Assembly (NCBI GenBank): GCA_015231795.1
Contig: JADGAX010000013.1
Location: 1 to 48,493 of the forward strand
From: Alphaproteobacteria bacterium
GTDB lineage: Bacteria; Pseudomonadota; Alphaproteobacteria; Rhodospirillales; WMHbin7
Reading direction: 5' to 3'
DNA length: 48,493 nucleotides
The notes beneath the pieces were generated by a model. That model was not told where the DNA came from and searched no databases. It was given only the letters and a program-made list of their open reading frames with translations. A program made the translations under genes and the position numbers. This document shows positions 36,397 through 45,583 of this stretch, piece after piece. The stretch's first letter is position 1, and each line of letters starts with the position of its first letter.

Positions 36397-38565
36397 TTAT
36401 AGGCCGATGACGCGGTTGCGTCCGGCCTCTTTTGCCTGATAGAGGGCGCGGTCTGCGCGGCCGACCAACTGGTCGGGCGTTTCGCCGGGAAGGCTGACGG
36501 CGACGCCAAAGCTGGCGGTCTGTCCGGGTTCGTCGCCAACGGCGAGCCTGGGCAGTTCCTCGCGCAGGATTTCGGCGAGGCGCATGGCGCCTTCCTGCGT
36601 GGTCGAAGGGCAGATGATCAGAAACTCCTCGCCGCCCCAGCGTCCGACCAGATCGCTTTCGCGCGTGTGACGCCTGAGCAAATCCGCCACCTTCCGCAAA
36701 ACCGCATCGCCCGTCTGATGGCCATGCGTGTCGTTGATCGTCTTGAAATGGTCGATATCGAGCAAGATGACGGAAAAGGCGGTTCCATAACGCTGGAAGC
36801 GCTTGACCTCCTCGACCAGCGTCTCGTTGATCATATGCCGGTTGAAAAGACCGGTCAGGGAATCGGTGCGGGCCAGCCGGTCCAGCGCCTGGTTCTTTTC
36901 GTCCAGGCTGCGATTGGCGGCTTCGACCTGGGCATGCGCCGCCCGCAGCTCGGCCGTGACGCGCATTCCCTTGCGGAAATGATAAAGAACGAACAGTCCG
37001 ACCACGAACACCCCAGCCAGAAGCTGCCACAAGTAACTGTAATCGACGCGATCGACATAGGCGACGGCCAGCCAGCGCTTGTAGACCGTCTGCACAGCCT
37101 CGCGGTCGATTGAGGTCACGGCACGGTCGAGAATTTCCGCCAGTCGGGCGTCGGACGGGTGAACGCCGATGGCGTAAGGGGCGCTAAGACCAATGCCCCC
37201 TGAAATTTTGACGCCCTTGACGGCCTCGCTTTGCATGGTGCGGCTGATGATGGGAAGAATGTCGACGAAGCCGAACAGGCGCCCCTTGCCGACGTCTTTC
37301 AACCCCGCCGACACGCTGTCCATTTCCACCAGTTCAAGATTTGGGAATGATGCATGCAAGATGGACATGGCGGCGGAATTGCGCACAACGCCCACCTTGT
37401 TGCCCAGTACCTGCTTGAGGTCGGAAATGTAAATCTGATCGTGCCTAGTCGCGATGACCAGTTCGGGCGACAGCCAAGGCGAGGTGAATTTCAAACGGGC
37501 GTCGGACGTGGCGGGGCGAGGCACCATAGGCACAAGATCGCAACGCCGTTCATCGATGAAGCCAAGGCTTTCCTCCCAACTGCGCGTCTGGATCAGTTGC
37601 ATCGGAATGCCCATCCGCTCGGACATCATCTTGACGAATTCCGACGCAACGCCCGTATGGGCGCCATCCAGGGTGATGGCTTCCAGGGGCAGAAGATCGG
37701 GATGGGCGCAATAGCGAAGCCTGCCGATTTTCTGGAGATAGGCCGTGTCCCCGGAGGGCAGCGGCGAGGCGATCTCGGTCGCCTCCTTCAAGCTCCATTT
37801 GCGGCTAAGTTCCTGCTCTTCGGCGGGCGAAATGGAATCCATGCCCTTTTGCAGGATGTTTCTGAGAACGTGGTTGTCGCTTCGCGTGGCGATCGAGAAG
37901 GTCGTGATGAAGCGGGGATCGCTGACCTTGCCGCCGAACTTCAGTCCCGTCAGCTTTTCTTCCTCTAGAATGCGCCTGGCGACGCCGGGCGTATCCATTG
38001 CCGCGTCGGCCTGCCCCTCGGCCACGCCCTTGAAGGACGCCGGGGCGGAATCGAAGGTGACGATCTTGATCTCGGGATAGTATTTGCGGATGAATTCTTC
38101 GAAGAAGAAGCCCTTCGGAAAGGCCAAGCGCTTTCCGGCCATGTCGCCAAGATCGGCGATGTCGGTTTCCCGGTTGCGGACGTAAAGACCGACATTGGTG
38201 ATGTAATAGGGTTCCGTGAAAGCCAGGTATTCCCGCCGGTCCTTGGTGTTGGCGATGTTGAGCATGATGTCGAGCGACCTGCCCTTCATCATGTCCAGGA
38301 ACTCGTCCCAGGTCGGGCCGCTGACATATTCGATTTTCAGGCCCAGCTTCTTGGCCAAAAGATTCATGTAGTCGATGGAATAGCCCTGCGGCTTTCCGGC
38401 TTGGTTGAAATTATAGGGCAGCCAGTCAAGTTCGTTGTGCACGCGAAGCGGGGCTAGGCGTTCGCGCAGCCATGTCTGCTCCTGCGCCGTCAGATTCAGC
38501 GGCACCTCGGCATGGCCCAAAACGGGCAGCAGGATTAAGAGCAAGGCGAATAATGCGCGTCTCAT
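36397..38565 (-). CDS. Diguanylate cyclase with two periplasmic solute-binding sensor domains
   Basis: A 722-residue membrane enzyme inferred to make cyclic di-GMP in response to a small ligand. After a signal peptide (MRRALFALLLILLPVLGHA) come two SBP_bac_3 (amino-acid-binding-like) domains: about 25-265 (LDWLPYNFNQAGKPQGYSID, SLDIMLNIANTKDRREYLAF) and about 280-500 (YCAHPDLLPLEAITLDGAHT, RRCDLVPMVPRPATSD). A membrane helix (LWQLLAGVFVVGLFVLYHF) and a coiled linker lead to the GGDEF domain with GGEEF at 644-648 and the I-site RESD five residues before it. The start used has AGGGG 5 nt upstream; a longer in-frame N-terminus is unlikely. Confidence 0.9.
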   Translation of the reverse strand: MRRALFALLLILLPVLGHAEVPLNLTAQEQTWLRERLAPLRVHNELDWLPYNFNQAGKPQGYSIDYMNLLAKKLGLKIEYVSGPTWDEFLDMMKGRSLDIMLNIANTKDRREYLAFTEPYYITNVGLYVRNRETDIADLGDMAGKRLAFPKGFFFEEFIRKYYPEIKIVTFDSAPASFKGVAEGQADAAMDTPGVARRILEEEKLTGLKFGGKVSDPRFITTFSIATRSDNHVLRNILQKGMDSISPAEEQELSRKWSLKEATEIASPLPSGDTAYLQKIGRLRYCAHPDLLPLEAITLDGAHTGVASEFVKMMSERMGIPMQLIQTRSWEESLGFIDERRCDLVPMVPRPATSDARLKFTSPWLSPELVIATRHDQIYISDLKQVLGNKVGVVRNSAAMSILHASFPNLELVEMDSVSAGLKDVGKGRLFGFVDILPIISRTMQSEAVKGVKISGGIGLSAPYAIGVHPSDARLAEILDRAVTSIDREAVQTVYKRWLAVAYVDRVDYSYLWQLLAGVFVVGLFVLYHFRKGMRVTAELRAAHAQVEAANRSLDEKNQALDRLARTDSLTGLFNRHMINETLVEEVKRFQRYGTAFSVILLDIDHFKTINDTHGHQTGDAVLRKVADLLRRHTRESDLVGRWGGEEFLIICPSTTQEGAMRLAEILREELPRLAVGDEPGQTASFGVAVSLPGETPDQLVGRADRALYQAKEAGRNRVIGL

Positions 38566-38637
38566 GATACCCCTGGCGGAAAGGCCCCATGCGGACTTAG
38601 TCAAATGGCATGATCTCGTCAAGACGGCCAAAAGAAA

Positions 38638-38655
38638 GGGGGGCGAAAGCCCCCC
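38638..38655 (-). terminator. Rho-independent terminator of ahcY
   Basis: A 7-bp GGGGGGC/GCCCCCC stem with a 4-nt loop, read on the minus strand and followed by TTTCTTT, lies 29 bp after the ahcY stop. Confidence 0.8.
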
Positions 38656-38683
38656 TCTCGAACATACGGATGTATTCACTCTG

Positions 38684-40081
38684 TCAGTAGCGATAGGTAT
38701 CCGGCTTGAAGGGGCCGTTCTCGCCCACGCCGATATAGTCGGCCTGCTTGTCCGACAGCTTGGTCAGCACGACGCCCAGTTTTGCCAGATGCAGGGCCGC
38801 CACTTTTTCGTCCAGATGCTTGGGCAGCACATAGACTTTCTTTTCGTACTTGCCCGGATTGCAGAAGATTTCCATCTGGGCCAGCACTTGGTTGGTGAAG
38901 CTGGCGCTCATCACGAAGCTGGGATGGCCGGTAGCGCAGCCCAGATTGACCAAGCGGCCTTCGGCCAGCAGGATGATGCGCTTGCCGTCGGGGAATTCGA
39001 TTTCATCCACCTGCGGCTTGACGTTGTGCCACTTGAAGTTCTTGAGACCGGCGACCTGGATTTCGGAATCGAAGTGGCCGATGTTGCAAACGATGGAACG
39101 ATCCTTCATGGCCCGCATATGCTCGACCGTGATCACATCCACGTTGCCCGTGGCGGTGACGAAGATGTCGGCCCTGGGGGCGGCCTGTTCCATGGTCAGG
39201 ACTTCATAGCCTTCCATGGCGGCCTGCAGGGCGCAGATGGGATCGATCTCGGTCACGATGACGCGGCAGCCCGCGTGACGCAGCGATTCGGCGGAACCCT
39301 TGCCGACGTCGCCGAAACCGCAAACCACGGCCACCTTGCCCGCCATCATGACGTCGGTGGCGCGGCGGATGCCGTCGACCAATGATTCACGGCAGCCATA
39401 CTTGTTGTCGAACTTCGACTTGGTGACCGAATCGTTGACGTTGATGCCGGGCCACAAAAGCGTGCCCTTCTTTTCCATCTCGTACAGGCGATGCACGCCG
39501 GTGGTGGTTTCCTCGGTCACGCCGCGGATGGCGGTACCGTTCTTGGAATACCAGCCGGGCTTGGCGGCCAACTGCTTCTTGATGGAAGCGAACAGAACTT
39601 CCTCTTCCTCGCAGGTGGGGTTCTTCAAAACCGAGATGTCCTTCTCGGCCCGCATGCCCAGATGGATGAGCAGCGTGGCGTCGCCGCCGTCGTCCAGGAT
39701 CATGTTGGGGCAACCGCCGTCCGACCAATCGAAGATGCGGTGGGTGTAGTCCCAGTAGTCTTCCAGGCTTTCGCCCTTGATGGCGAAGACGGGGGTGCCG
39801 GCAGCCGCGATGGCCGAGGCGGCATGGTCCTGGGTCGAATAGATGTTGCAAGACGCCCAGCGCACATCGGCGCCCAGGGCCTTCAGGGTTTCGATCAGCA
39901 CGCCGGTCTGGATGGTCATGTGCAGCGAACCGGCGATGCGAGCGCCCTTCAAGGGCTGCTTGGGGCCGAATTCCTCGCGGACAGCCATCAGGCCGGGCAT
40001 TTCGGTTTCGGCGATGGTCAGTTCCTTGCGGCCCCAATCGGCCAGGGCGATGTCGGCGACCTTGTAATCTGCTGCGGCCAT
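38684..40081 (-). CDS. ahcY: S-adenosylhomocysteinase
   Basis: Hydrolyses S-adenosylhomocysteine to adenosine and homocysteine in the activated methyl cycle, using tightly bound NAD. The 465-residue chain has the full family layout: substrate-domain motifs ([43 protein letters not shown]), the NAD-binding [30 protein letters not shown] and the C-terminal KPDTYRY. I start at MAAADYKV, as in homologues; an ATG three codons earlier is the alternative. A promoter with TTGCCG, 17 bp and TATAAA lies about 40 bp upstream. No SAH riboswitch could be recognised in the leader, which is only some 30-40 nt. Confidence 0.97.
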   Translation of the reverse strand: MAAADYKVADIALADWGRKELTIAETEMPGLMAVREEFGPKQPLKGARIAGSLHMTIQTGVLIETLKALGADVRWASCNIYSTQDHAASAIAAAGTPVFAIKGESLEDYWDYTHRIFDWSDGGCPNMILDDGGDATLLIHLGMRAEKDISVLKNPTCEEEEVLFASIKKQLAAKPGWYSKNGTAIRGVTEETTTGVHRLYEMEKKGTLLWPGINVNDSVTKSKFDNKYGCRESLVDGIRRATDVMMAGKVAVVCGFGDVGKGSAESLRHAGCRVIVTEIDPICALQAAMEGYEVLTMEQAAPRADIFVTATGNVDVITVEHMRAMKDRSIVCNIGHFDSEIQVAGLKNFKWHNVKPQVDEIEFPDGKRIILLAEGRLVNLGCATGHPSFVMSASFTNQVLAQMEIFCNPGKYEKKVYVLPKHLDEKVAALHLAKLGVVLTKLSDKQADYIGVGENGPFKPDTYRY

Positions 40082-40117
40082 GATGCGCATGTCTCCAGAA
40101 GGATGGATAAGGGGCGG

Positions 40118-40146
40118 TTTATAGCCCCTGGCAGGGCGGTCGGCAA
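40118..40146 (-). promoter_or_regulatory. Sigma-70-like promoter of ahcY
   Basis: On the minus strand TTGCCG (-35) and TATAAA (-10) are separated by exactly 17 bp, about 37 nt before the ahcY start codon. The -10 overlaps one arm of a short GC-rich hairpin. Confidence 0.6.
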
Positions 40147-40180
40147 CCTTGTATCTTCCAACCATTAAGGAGGACGACGA

Positions 40181-40711
40181 ATGCGGAGGGCTGTTTTGGG
40201 ACTATTGAGCTTTCTCAGTGCGTTAGGGCTTTCCGCCTGCGGGGATGGGCCGGTGACGCAGCAAAGCTATCTGCGTCCCTCGGGCACTTGGAGCGAATTC
40301 GTCTATGCCGGGTCCGACGGGCCGATCTTGCTGGAAATCCGGGGCGAACCCTTCAAGGGCGGCCAGGCCCAATTGGACCGGCTGGTGCTGGCGACCCTGG
40401 CGGATGCATTCCCGGAGCGTCCCACCACTTTTACCCTGGATCCCGCCCAGGCTTTGCACCCCAATTTCAGGCTGACCTTGATGTTCGATCCGCCCAAGAT
40501 GGCGCGCGCGGCCAACCTCTGCGCGGGTGAGGCCGTGGCGCAAGCTCCCAACGAGGCGGGCAAGGTGAATGTGCTGATGGGCTTTTGTGCGAAGGGCGAG
40601 ATGTTAAGCGAGTCCTGGGGCTGGGTGAAGAAAGTGGAGGGGCCAACCGATCCGCGCCTGGGCAAGCTGATCCATTTCGCGGTTCGCCATCTTTTTCAAG
40701 CACCTAAGTAG
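40181..40711 (+). CDS. Putative outer-membrane or periplasmic lipoprotein
   Basis: A 176-residue protein with a lipoprotein signal peptide ending in LSAC. The mature part has no domain I recognise; it contains [13 protein letters not shown], a segment [17 protein letters not shown] and two further cysteines ([15 protein letters not shown]). AAGGAGG lies 6 nt before the ATG, so translation should be strong. The gene is divergent from ahcY, and the TauE-like gene begins directly after its stop codon, which suggests co-transcription. Confidence 0.8.
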   Translation: MRRAVLGLLSFLSALGLSACGDGPVTQQSYLRPSGTWSEFVYAGSDGPILLEIRGEPFKGGQAQLDRLVLATLADAFPERPTTFTLDPAQALHPNFRLTLMFDPPKMARAANLCAGEAVAQAPNEAGKVNVLMGFCAKGEMLSESWGWVKKVEGPTDPRLGKLIHFAVRHLFQAPK

Positions 40712-41470
40712 TTGATTCAGGAAACGCTTCTGCTTTTGTGCCTAGCCGCCTTCGCGGCCGGGTTCATCGACAGCATTGCGGGCGGGGGCGGGCTGTTGCT
40801 CACCCCCTCGTTGTTGCTGGCGGGCGTTCCGCCCCATGTGGCGCTGGGCACCAACAAATTCGCTTCAACGCTGGGCACATCGACGGCGCTCTATAATTTT
40901 GTGCGAAGCAAAATGGTGCTGTGGAAAGTTGCCGCCTTCGGGATCGTCTTTTCCCTGGCGGGGTCCTATAGCGGAACGGTGGCGGTTCTGTCCTTTCCAG
41001 CCGAGCCGCTGGGCCGCCTGATTCTGCTGGTTCTGCCCTTTGCCGCCCTGGCGGCCCTGATGCCCAAGAAGGGACGCCATCACAAGGTGGAGTTCTCGCA
41101 AACCGATCTGATGGTCAAGGCGCCGCTGATCTGTTTCGCCATCGGTTTCTATGACGGTTTTCTGGGGCCAGGGACCGGCAGTTTCCTGATTCTGGCCTTT
41201 CACGCCTTCTTGAAGATCGACTTGGTTCGGGCTTCGGCGACGGCCAAGATTTTCAATTTCTCATCTAATTTGGCGGCCCTAGCTGTTTTCGCCGTCAATG
41301 GCATGGTGGATTATGGGCTGGGCTTGCCGCTGGCGGCGGCCAATATCGCGGGCAATTGGCTGGGCAGCCATCTGGCCATCCGCAAGGGAGCCGGATTGGT
41401 CAGGTGGTTGCTGATCGTCAGCCTGTCCCTTCTATTCTTGTCGCTGGCCTGGAAATTCTTTCTCGCCTGA
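40712..41470 (+). CDS. TauE/SafE-family membrane permease
   Basis: A 252-residue polytopic inner-membrane protein of the TauE/SafE (DUF81) group, whose members are linked to export or uptake of sulfur-containing or organic anions. The N-terminal repeat signature FIDSIAGGGGLLLTPSLLLA and the second-half GFLGPGTGSFLILAFHAF are both present, with about eight membrane segments. The start codon is TTG immediately after the upstream TAG. The substrate cannot be assigned. Confidence 0.87.
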   Translation: MIQETLLLLCLAAFAAGFIDSIAGGGGLLLTPSLLLAGVPPHVALGTNKFASTLGTSTALYNFVRSKMVLWKVAAFGIVFSLAGSYSGTVAVLSFPAEPLGRLILLVLPFAALAALMPKKGRHHKVEFSQTDLMVKAPLICFAIGFYDGFLGPGTGSFLILAFHAFLKIDLVRASATAKIFNFSSNLAALAVFAVNGMVDYGLGLPLAAANIAGNWLGSHLAIRKGAGLVRWLLIVSLSLLFLSLAWKFFLA

Positions 41471-41641
41471 ACAGGCGGAATGGTCAAAATCGGGCGGACG
41501 GCATCACATTTTCGCGGACTTTCTCCATCAAGTTCTGGACAACGGCCTCAAAACCGTTTCATCTTATGCAAAACAAAAATCGAAGGGCGGCGGGGTGCGC
41601 CTGATGGTACTCTGACGCCATCACTCTCAAGGGGTTTTCTA

Positions 41642-42094
41642 GTGCGTGATTCTTACTTAACGGTCGTGCGCCTGATCGAACGGCTGCACCGGCATTTTCT
41701 GGACGTGCTCCGCATCGAGCTGCGCCGGTTGGGCATTGACGACATCAACGCCGTGCAGGCGCTGCTGCTCTCCAATATCGGCGACGAGGAAGTGGTGATC
41801 CGCGACCTTAAGGACCGCGGCTATTATCACGGCTCGAACGTGTCCTACAACATCAAGAAGCTGACCGAATGCGCGTATCTGGCCCAGGAGCGCAGCTCCA
41901 AGGACCGCCGGTCGGTCATCCTGCGCCTGACCGAGAAGGGCATGAATTTATGCAACGCCATCCGCCAATTGCAGACCGAAATGGCGGGCAAGCTGGGCGA
42001 AAAGTCGGATTCCGAAAAGGAATTCGCCGAAGCCAGCAAGGCGCTTTTGCGCCTCGAGCGCACCTGGACCGACTTCATCCGCTACGGCGATTAG
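41642..42094 (+). CDS. ldtR: LdtR-like MarR-family regulator
   Basis: A winged-helix regulator of about 150 residues, similar to LdtR, which in Liberibacter and Sinorhizobium controls an L,D-transpeptidase and osmotic tolerance. The characteristic stretches are VVRLIERLHRHFLDVL, DDINAVQALLLSNIGDEE, GYYHGSNVSYNIKKLTE and ERSSKDRRSVILRLTEKG. The start is a GTG with AAGGGG 7 nt upstream; a longer frame without a binding site extends 54 codons further. No L,D-transpeptidase gene is adjacent, so the target lies elsewhere. Symbol given by similarity. Confidence 0.85.
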   Translation: MRDSYLTVVRLIERLHRHFLDVLRIELRRLGIDDINAVQALLLSNIGDEEVVIRDLKDRGYYHGSNVSYNIKKLTECAYLAQERSSKDRRSVILRLTEKGMNLCNAIRQLQTEMAGKLGEKSDSEKEFAEASKALLRLERTWTDFIRYGD

Positions 42095-42102
42095 GCATTA
42101 CT

Positions 42103-42283
42103 GGCTCTTCGACGTTTCGAGTGGAATTGCCAATCTTTCAACATATCGTCATGCCCGGCCTTGTGCCGGGCATCCACGCCTTGTCTTCTGACGTTATTGC
42201 AAGAACATCGTGGATGGCCGGGTCAAGCCCGGCCATGACGGATTAAAGCATCCGACAAATTCCACTTCCAGCGTCGAAGAGCC
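42103..42283. terminator. Split hairpin between convergent genes, interrupted by a palindromic repeat
   Basis: GGCTCTTCGACG (42103-42114) and GAGTGGAATT at the left are complementary to AATTCCACT and CGTCGAAGAGCC at the right (42258-42283). Together they look like one bidirectional hairpin whose loop has been expanded by about 130 bp of inserted repeat. The right arm reaches the stop codon of the Sel1 gene. Confidence 0.6.
42147..42240. repeat. Paired intergenic palindromic repeat (REPIN-like)
   Basis: Two 32-nt units in inverted orientation (42147-42178 and 42209-42240), each with a perfect 9-bp hairpin (ATGCCCGGC/GCCGGGCAT and ATGGCCGGG/CCCGGCCAT), flanked by CGTCATG and CATCCACG. Such units are widespread between genes in many alphaproteobacteria. 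Confidence 0.75.
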
Positions 42284-44322
42284 TACTTCTTTGGCTTGGC
42301 CAAGGGCGTGGGTTTGCCGCCCGCCTTGCCGCCCGGCTGTTTCGCCGGGGCGTCCGGCGCGCTCCAGCGCTGGCCGTTGATGTCGATGGCCCCGTCGGCG
42401 CCGAAGGTGACCTCGAACAATTCACGTCCCTGCTCATCCTTTTTGGGGGGCGAGGTGCGCCTTAGCCCATCCAGCATGACGGCGGCGAAACTGGAGCCGT
42501 CGTCCAGCGTCTTGATCAGCCTGTCCAATCCCTGGCCGGTGATGCTAAGAACGCCCGAGAAGGGAAGCGTTTGGCCGCGTTCCGGCGAGAACAAACCCTT
42601 GGCCTCGATTCCCCATTCCTGGGCCGTGGCTGAAATTTCTTCGATCTTGATTTCGCTTTTGGCGTCGATCAAGGCGTCGGCGAAGGTCGCCATGATGTCG
42701 AAAAGAGCGTCGTTCATCATCTGCCCGGCATGGACCTGACGGCGCTCTCCTTGCATGAACATGGCCGCAACCTGATGGCTCAAATCGCGCAGCGGCAACT
42801 TCTCCCAAGACAGTTTGGCGACCAACCGTTCGGGCAGGGCGTTGGCGGGCAGTAGCGACGGCGCGTTGTCGGCCTGGCTGCCGCTGATCTTGCTGGCTTC
42901 GAAACTGCCGCTCAGGCGGCTGGTCGCCTGATCCAGCCCCTGGGCGCCCAGTTCCATTTCAAGCGATCCGACGGCGATGTCCTGGCGCACGGTCTTGCCG
43001 CCCGAAAGTTTGAGATCGGTGATTTTCACCTTGCCGGTCATGCCCGCGAGAAGCGAGGCGGCATCGCCGGAAAGGGCCACGCCCGACCGGTAGGCGTTCA
43101 CATCCAGGCTTTCCAGGGTTGAACTGGCGTCCAGCAGATCAAAGGAGACGCTGGGTTGCCCCGAACTTTTCAGTTCGACCTTCTGAAGGCGCAGTCTTTG
43201 GGTCAGGTTGGTGCCCTTGCCCTCGCTCCCCGGCTGGGTCTCCAACAGCGACAGGATAGACTCCACATGGCCATCGCCTTCGGGCGAGGTCAGCTTGATG
43301 GCGTTCAGCAAGACATGATGGCGCAGCCATTGACGCTGGGCTGGCGACCACAGGGCCGTGACCGACTGGCGGCCGATTTCAAGCCGCCCTGTCTCGCGGC
43401 CGGCATGGTTGACGTGGCGCCACAAGCTGGGCAAGGAAATCCGTACGTCGCGATTTGCGTCGCCGGATTTGGTGATCGTCATGCGAATGCTGCCCGCCTT
43501 CCAAGCGGCCCCTTCGCTGGCGCTGCCAGTTTCCGGCTTGGGCAGGATAAGGGTCCAGGAGTTTTGGCTTTGCTTGGCGATAAAGGGCTTGCCGCCAAGC
43601 CTAAGATCGGGACCCAGGGGCAAGGGCGCGCCGATCGTGTGGATCATCGTCTCGACTTCGGCCAAGACAGCGGCTGATTCGGCGTCGGCGGGTTCTTCCC
43701 CAACCATCCGGCTAGCCGAGGCCAAGCCTCGGCGCTCCAACTCGGCCAGTTGCGTTTCCGCTTCCGGCTCGCCCATCAGGGCGGCTTCGGCGATCAGGCT
43801 GATCCCCTTGTTGAAGCTGACCTTGCCCCCTTTGCCCTGCAGGGCCAACTTGCCCAGCCGCGCCTTGGCGCCGGTATGACCCGACAGGCTGGCGCGCTGA
43901 TACCATTTCACGGCGTCGGAAAAACTTTGCGGCACGCCGCGTCCGCTTTCGTGCATCTGGCCCAGCCGATACTGGGATTCCGTATCGCCGCCCTGGGCCG
44001 CCTTGCTGTAATGCGCCCAGGCCAGCGCGTCGTTTTGCACGGCACCGCGTCCATTCTCGTGCATCTCGCCCAGCAGGCGTTCAGCCTCGCGGTTTCCCTG
44101 TCCGGCCAGTTGGTTGGCCAATTGCGCCGCTTGCTCATAGTCGCCCTTGGCGTAGAACTCCAGGGCATCGGGCATGCTGGCCAGCGCCATCGGCGAAGAC
44201 AGCAGCAGCAGGGAAAGGGGCAGGGCAAGACGGGTCAGGGCGTTCAAGGGCTGATTTCCAGATTGGTTTCGCGCATTCTGGAAGAAAGACAGCCGCTTGG
44301 GAAGGGGGGCGCTTGCGGGCAT
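42283..44322 (-). CDS. Sel1-repeat protein with large C-terminal region of unknown fold
   Basis: A protein of about 650-679 residues. A hydrophobic signal peptide (LALPLSLLLLSSPMALA) precedes four or five Sel1-type repeats (about 50-200: AERLLGEMHENGRGAV, SQYRLGQMHESGRGVPQ). The rest, about 230-640, is beta-rich and contains LRLGGKPFIAKQSQNSW, KITDLKLSGG and ELGAQGLDQATSRLSGSF. It somewhat resembles AsmA/DUF2125-like envelope proteins, but I cannot assign it. A basic Lys/Pro tail ends the chain. The upstream ATG would add 25 residues before the signal peptide; a TTG at 44247 fits the signal peptide better. Confidence 0.75.
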   Translation of the reverse strand: MPASAPLPKRLSFFQNARNQSGNQPLNALTRLALPLSLLLLSSPMALASMPDALEFYAKGDYEQAAQLANQLAGQGNREAERLLGEMHENGRGAVQNDALAWAHYSKAAQGGDTESQYRLGQMHESGRGVPQSFSDAVKWYQRASLSGHTGAKARLGKLALQGKGGKVSFNKGISLIAEAALMGEPEAETQLAELERRGLASASRMVGEEPADAESAAVLAEVETMIHTIGAPLPLGPDLRLGGKPFIAKQSQNSWTLILPKPETGSASEGAAWKAGSIRMTITKSGDANRDVRISLPSLWRHVNHAGRETGRLEIGRQSVTALWSPAQRQWLRHHVLLNAIKLTSPEGDGHVESILSLLETQPGSEGKGTNLTQRLRLQKVELKSSGQPSVSFDLLDASSTLESLDVNAYRSGVALSGDAASLLAGMTGKVKITDLKLSGGKTVRQDIAVGSLEMELGAQGLDQATSRLSGSFEASKISGSQADNAPSLLPANALPERLVAKLSWEKLPLRDLSHQVAAMFMQGERRQVHAGQMMNDALFDIMATFADALIDAKSEIKIEEISATAQEWGIEAKGLFSPERGQTLPFSGVLSITGQGLDRLIKTLDDGSSFAAVMLDGLRRTSPPKKDEQGRELFEVTFGADGAIDINGQRWSAPDAPAKQPGGKAGGKPTPLAKPKK

Positions 44323-44372
44323 CCAGGCTGTGGGCTAACAATAGGCAGCTTAGACTGCCAAAGGTGGCCCCC

Positions 44373-45299
44373 ATGGGGGATGGCGATTTTCTTAAGAGTG
44401 ACCGTTTTTCGCCCGCTCCCAAGGTTCTGGTGGCGGATCGAGACCCGTTGTTCGCCCGCATCGTCGGCTCGCGCCTTGAGAAGCTGGGCTATACGGTTCA
44501 TGGCGAGGATTCGGGGGCGGCGGCGCTGGAATGGTTCCGCGTCGAGGATGTGCGCATCGTCATTCTGGATTTCGACATTCTCGATATGGGGGGGCTGGAA
44601 CTGGTGCGCGCCATCCGCGCCATCCCGCGTCCGCATTACACCTACATCCTGTTCTACAGCTCTCGCACCGACAAGGAAGCCTTGACCGAAGCCTTGGCCG
44701 CCGGCGCCGACGATTTCATGAACAAGCCCTTCAACGGGGTGGAACTGCGCTTGCGTCTGGATTTGGCGCGCCGCCTGCTGGACATGGACGACGAGCTTTA
44801 TCACGGCGGCGGCACCGATAAGGCGACGGGCGTCATCAATCGCCGGGCGCTTGAACAGATCCTGCCCAAGATATTGGCGCTGTCCAAACGGGCGGATTTC
44901 GCTGGAACCATGCTGTTCGTGCGCCTTCAGAATCTGAAGGAAGTCTTTCAGCGCCACGGTTATGAAACGGCGCATCGGCTGATGGTGGAAACCGCCAATC
45001 TGCTGACGAAATGCCATCGCGGCAGCGATTTGATGGCCAAAAGCGCCGAGGATGAATTCTGCATTCTCTTGAACACGACGACCGAAGAGATGTGCATTCA
45101 TCTGGTCGAACGCCTGCTGGATCAGGCCGCCCGCATCGAAATCGATCTGCCGGTCAGAGATGGCGAGCCGGTGCAACGTTTGTCGCCGCAGCTCAGCTTC
45201 GAAAGCCTGGGCTTCCCGCCCCAGGACGATGCGGACGCCGCATATATCCTGGATCATGCTACGCGCACGCCGTTGGTTTGCCCGGCCAAGGTGGCGTAA
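44373..45299 (+). CDS. Response regulator with degenerate GGDEF-like output domain
   Basis: A receiver domain (about 15-140: KVLVADRDPLFARIV, phospho-Asp in VILDFDILDMGG, GADDFMNKPF) is fused to a GGDEF-related domain (about 155-300). The active-site loop reads AKSAEDEFCILL, so both catalytic glycines are lost and cyclase activity is not expected; it may bind cyclic di-GMP or a protein partner instead. AAGGTGG lies 6 nt before the ATG. An in-frame start 20 codons earlier is less likely. No histidine kinase is adjacent. Confidence 0.85.
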   Translation: MGDGDFLKSDRFSPAPKVLVADRDPLFARIVGSRLEKLGYTVHGEDSGAAALEWFRVEDVRIVILDFDILDMGGLELVRAIRAIPRPHYTYILFYSSRTDKEALTEALAAGADDFMNKPFNGVELRLRLDLARRLLDMDDELYHGGGTDKATGVINRRALEQILPKILALSKRADFAGTMLFVRLQNLKEVFQRHGYETAHRLMVETANLLTKCHRGSDLMAKSAEDEFCILLNTTTEEMCIHLVERLLDQAARIEIDLPVRDGEPVQRLSPQLSFESLGFPPQDDADAAYILDHATRTPLVCPAKVA

Positions 45300-45306
45300 T
45301 TCCAGT

Positions 45307-45457
45307 TTGCGTTAATCGTTACCGATTAACGCAAGCCTCAAGCGCCGGGCGGGATGCTCCGCATCCCTTGGCTCACGCTCGCCCGCCGACAATGTCGGCA
45401 GGACATTTGGTTGGCCCGCCCCCGGAGGGACAGGCTCGCGCGCGGGCCTTGCCCGCG
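45307..45457. repeat. Structured intergenic repeat element, copy 2
   Basis: Second copy of the element at 4873-5020. The first palindrome reads TTGCGTTAATCG / CGATTAACGCAA (loop TTAC) and is followed by the same GGGATGC-TCC-GCATCCC. The third hairpin reads CGCGGGC-CTT-GCCCGCG and lies further away because of an inserted segment that includes CCGAC-AAT-GTCGG. Differences from copy 1 within stems are paired and keep the fold. Confidence 0.7.
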
Positions 45458-45583
45458 TAAGATCGCAGGCCATTTTCATAAAATTTGACTGAAATCTTCG
45501 TCAAGTTTTCGAAATAAAACGCGATGAAATTCCATCAATAAAAAATATTCGACAAGTATTCGCGCTGGTGCCATCGTTGGGCC

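Noticed and set aside
40082-40140. SAH riboswitch in the ahcY leader
   Set aside because: The leader is too short and lacks the expected conserved bases; only a small GC hairpin is present.
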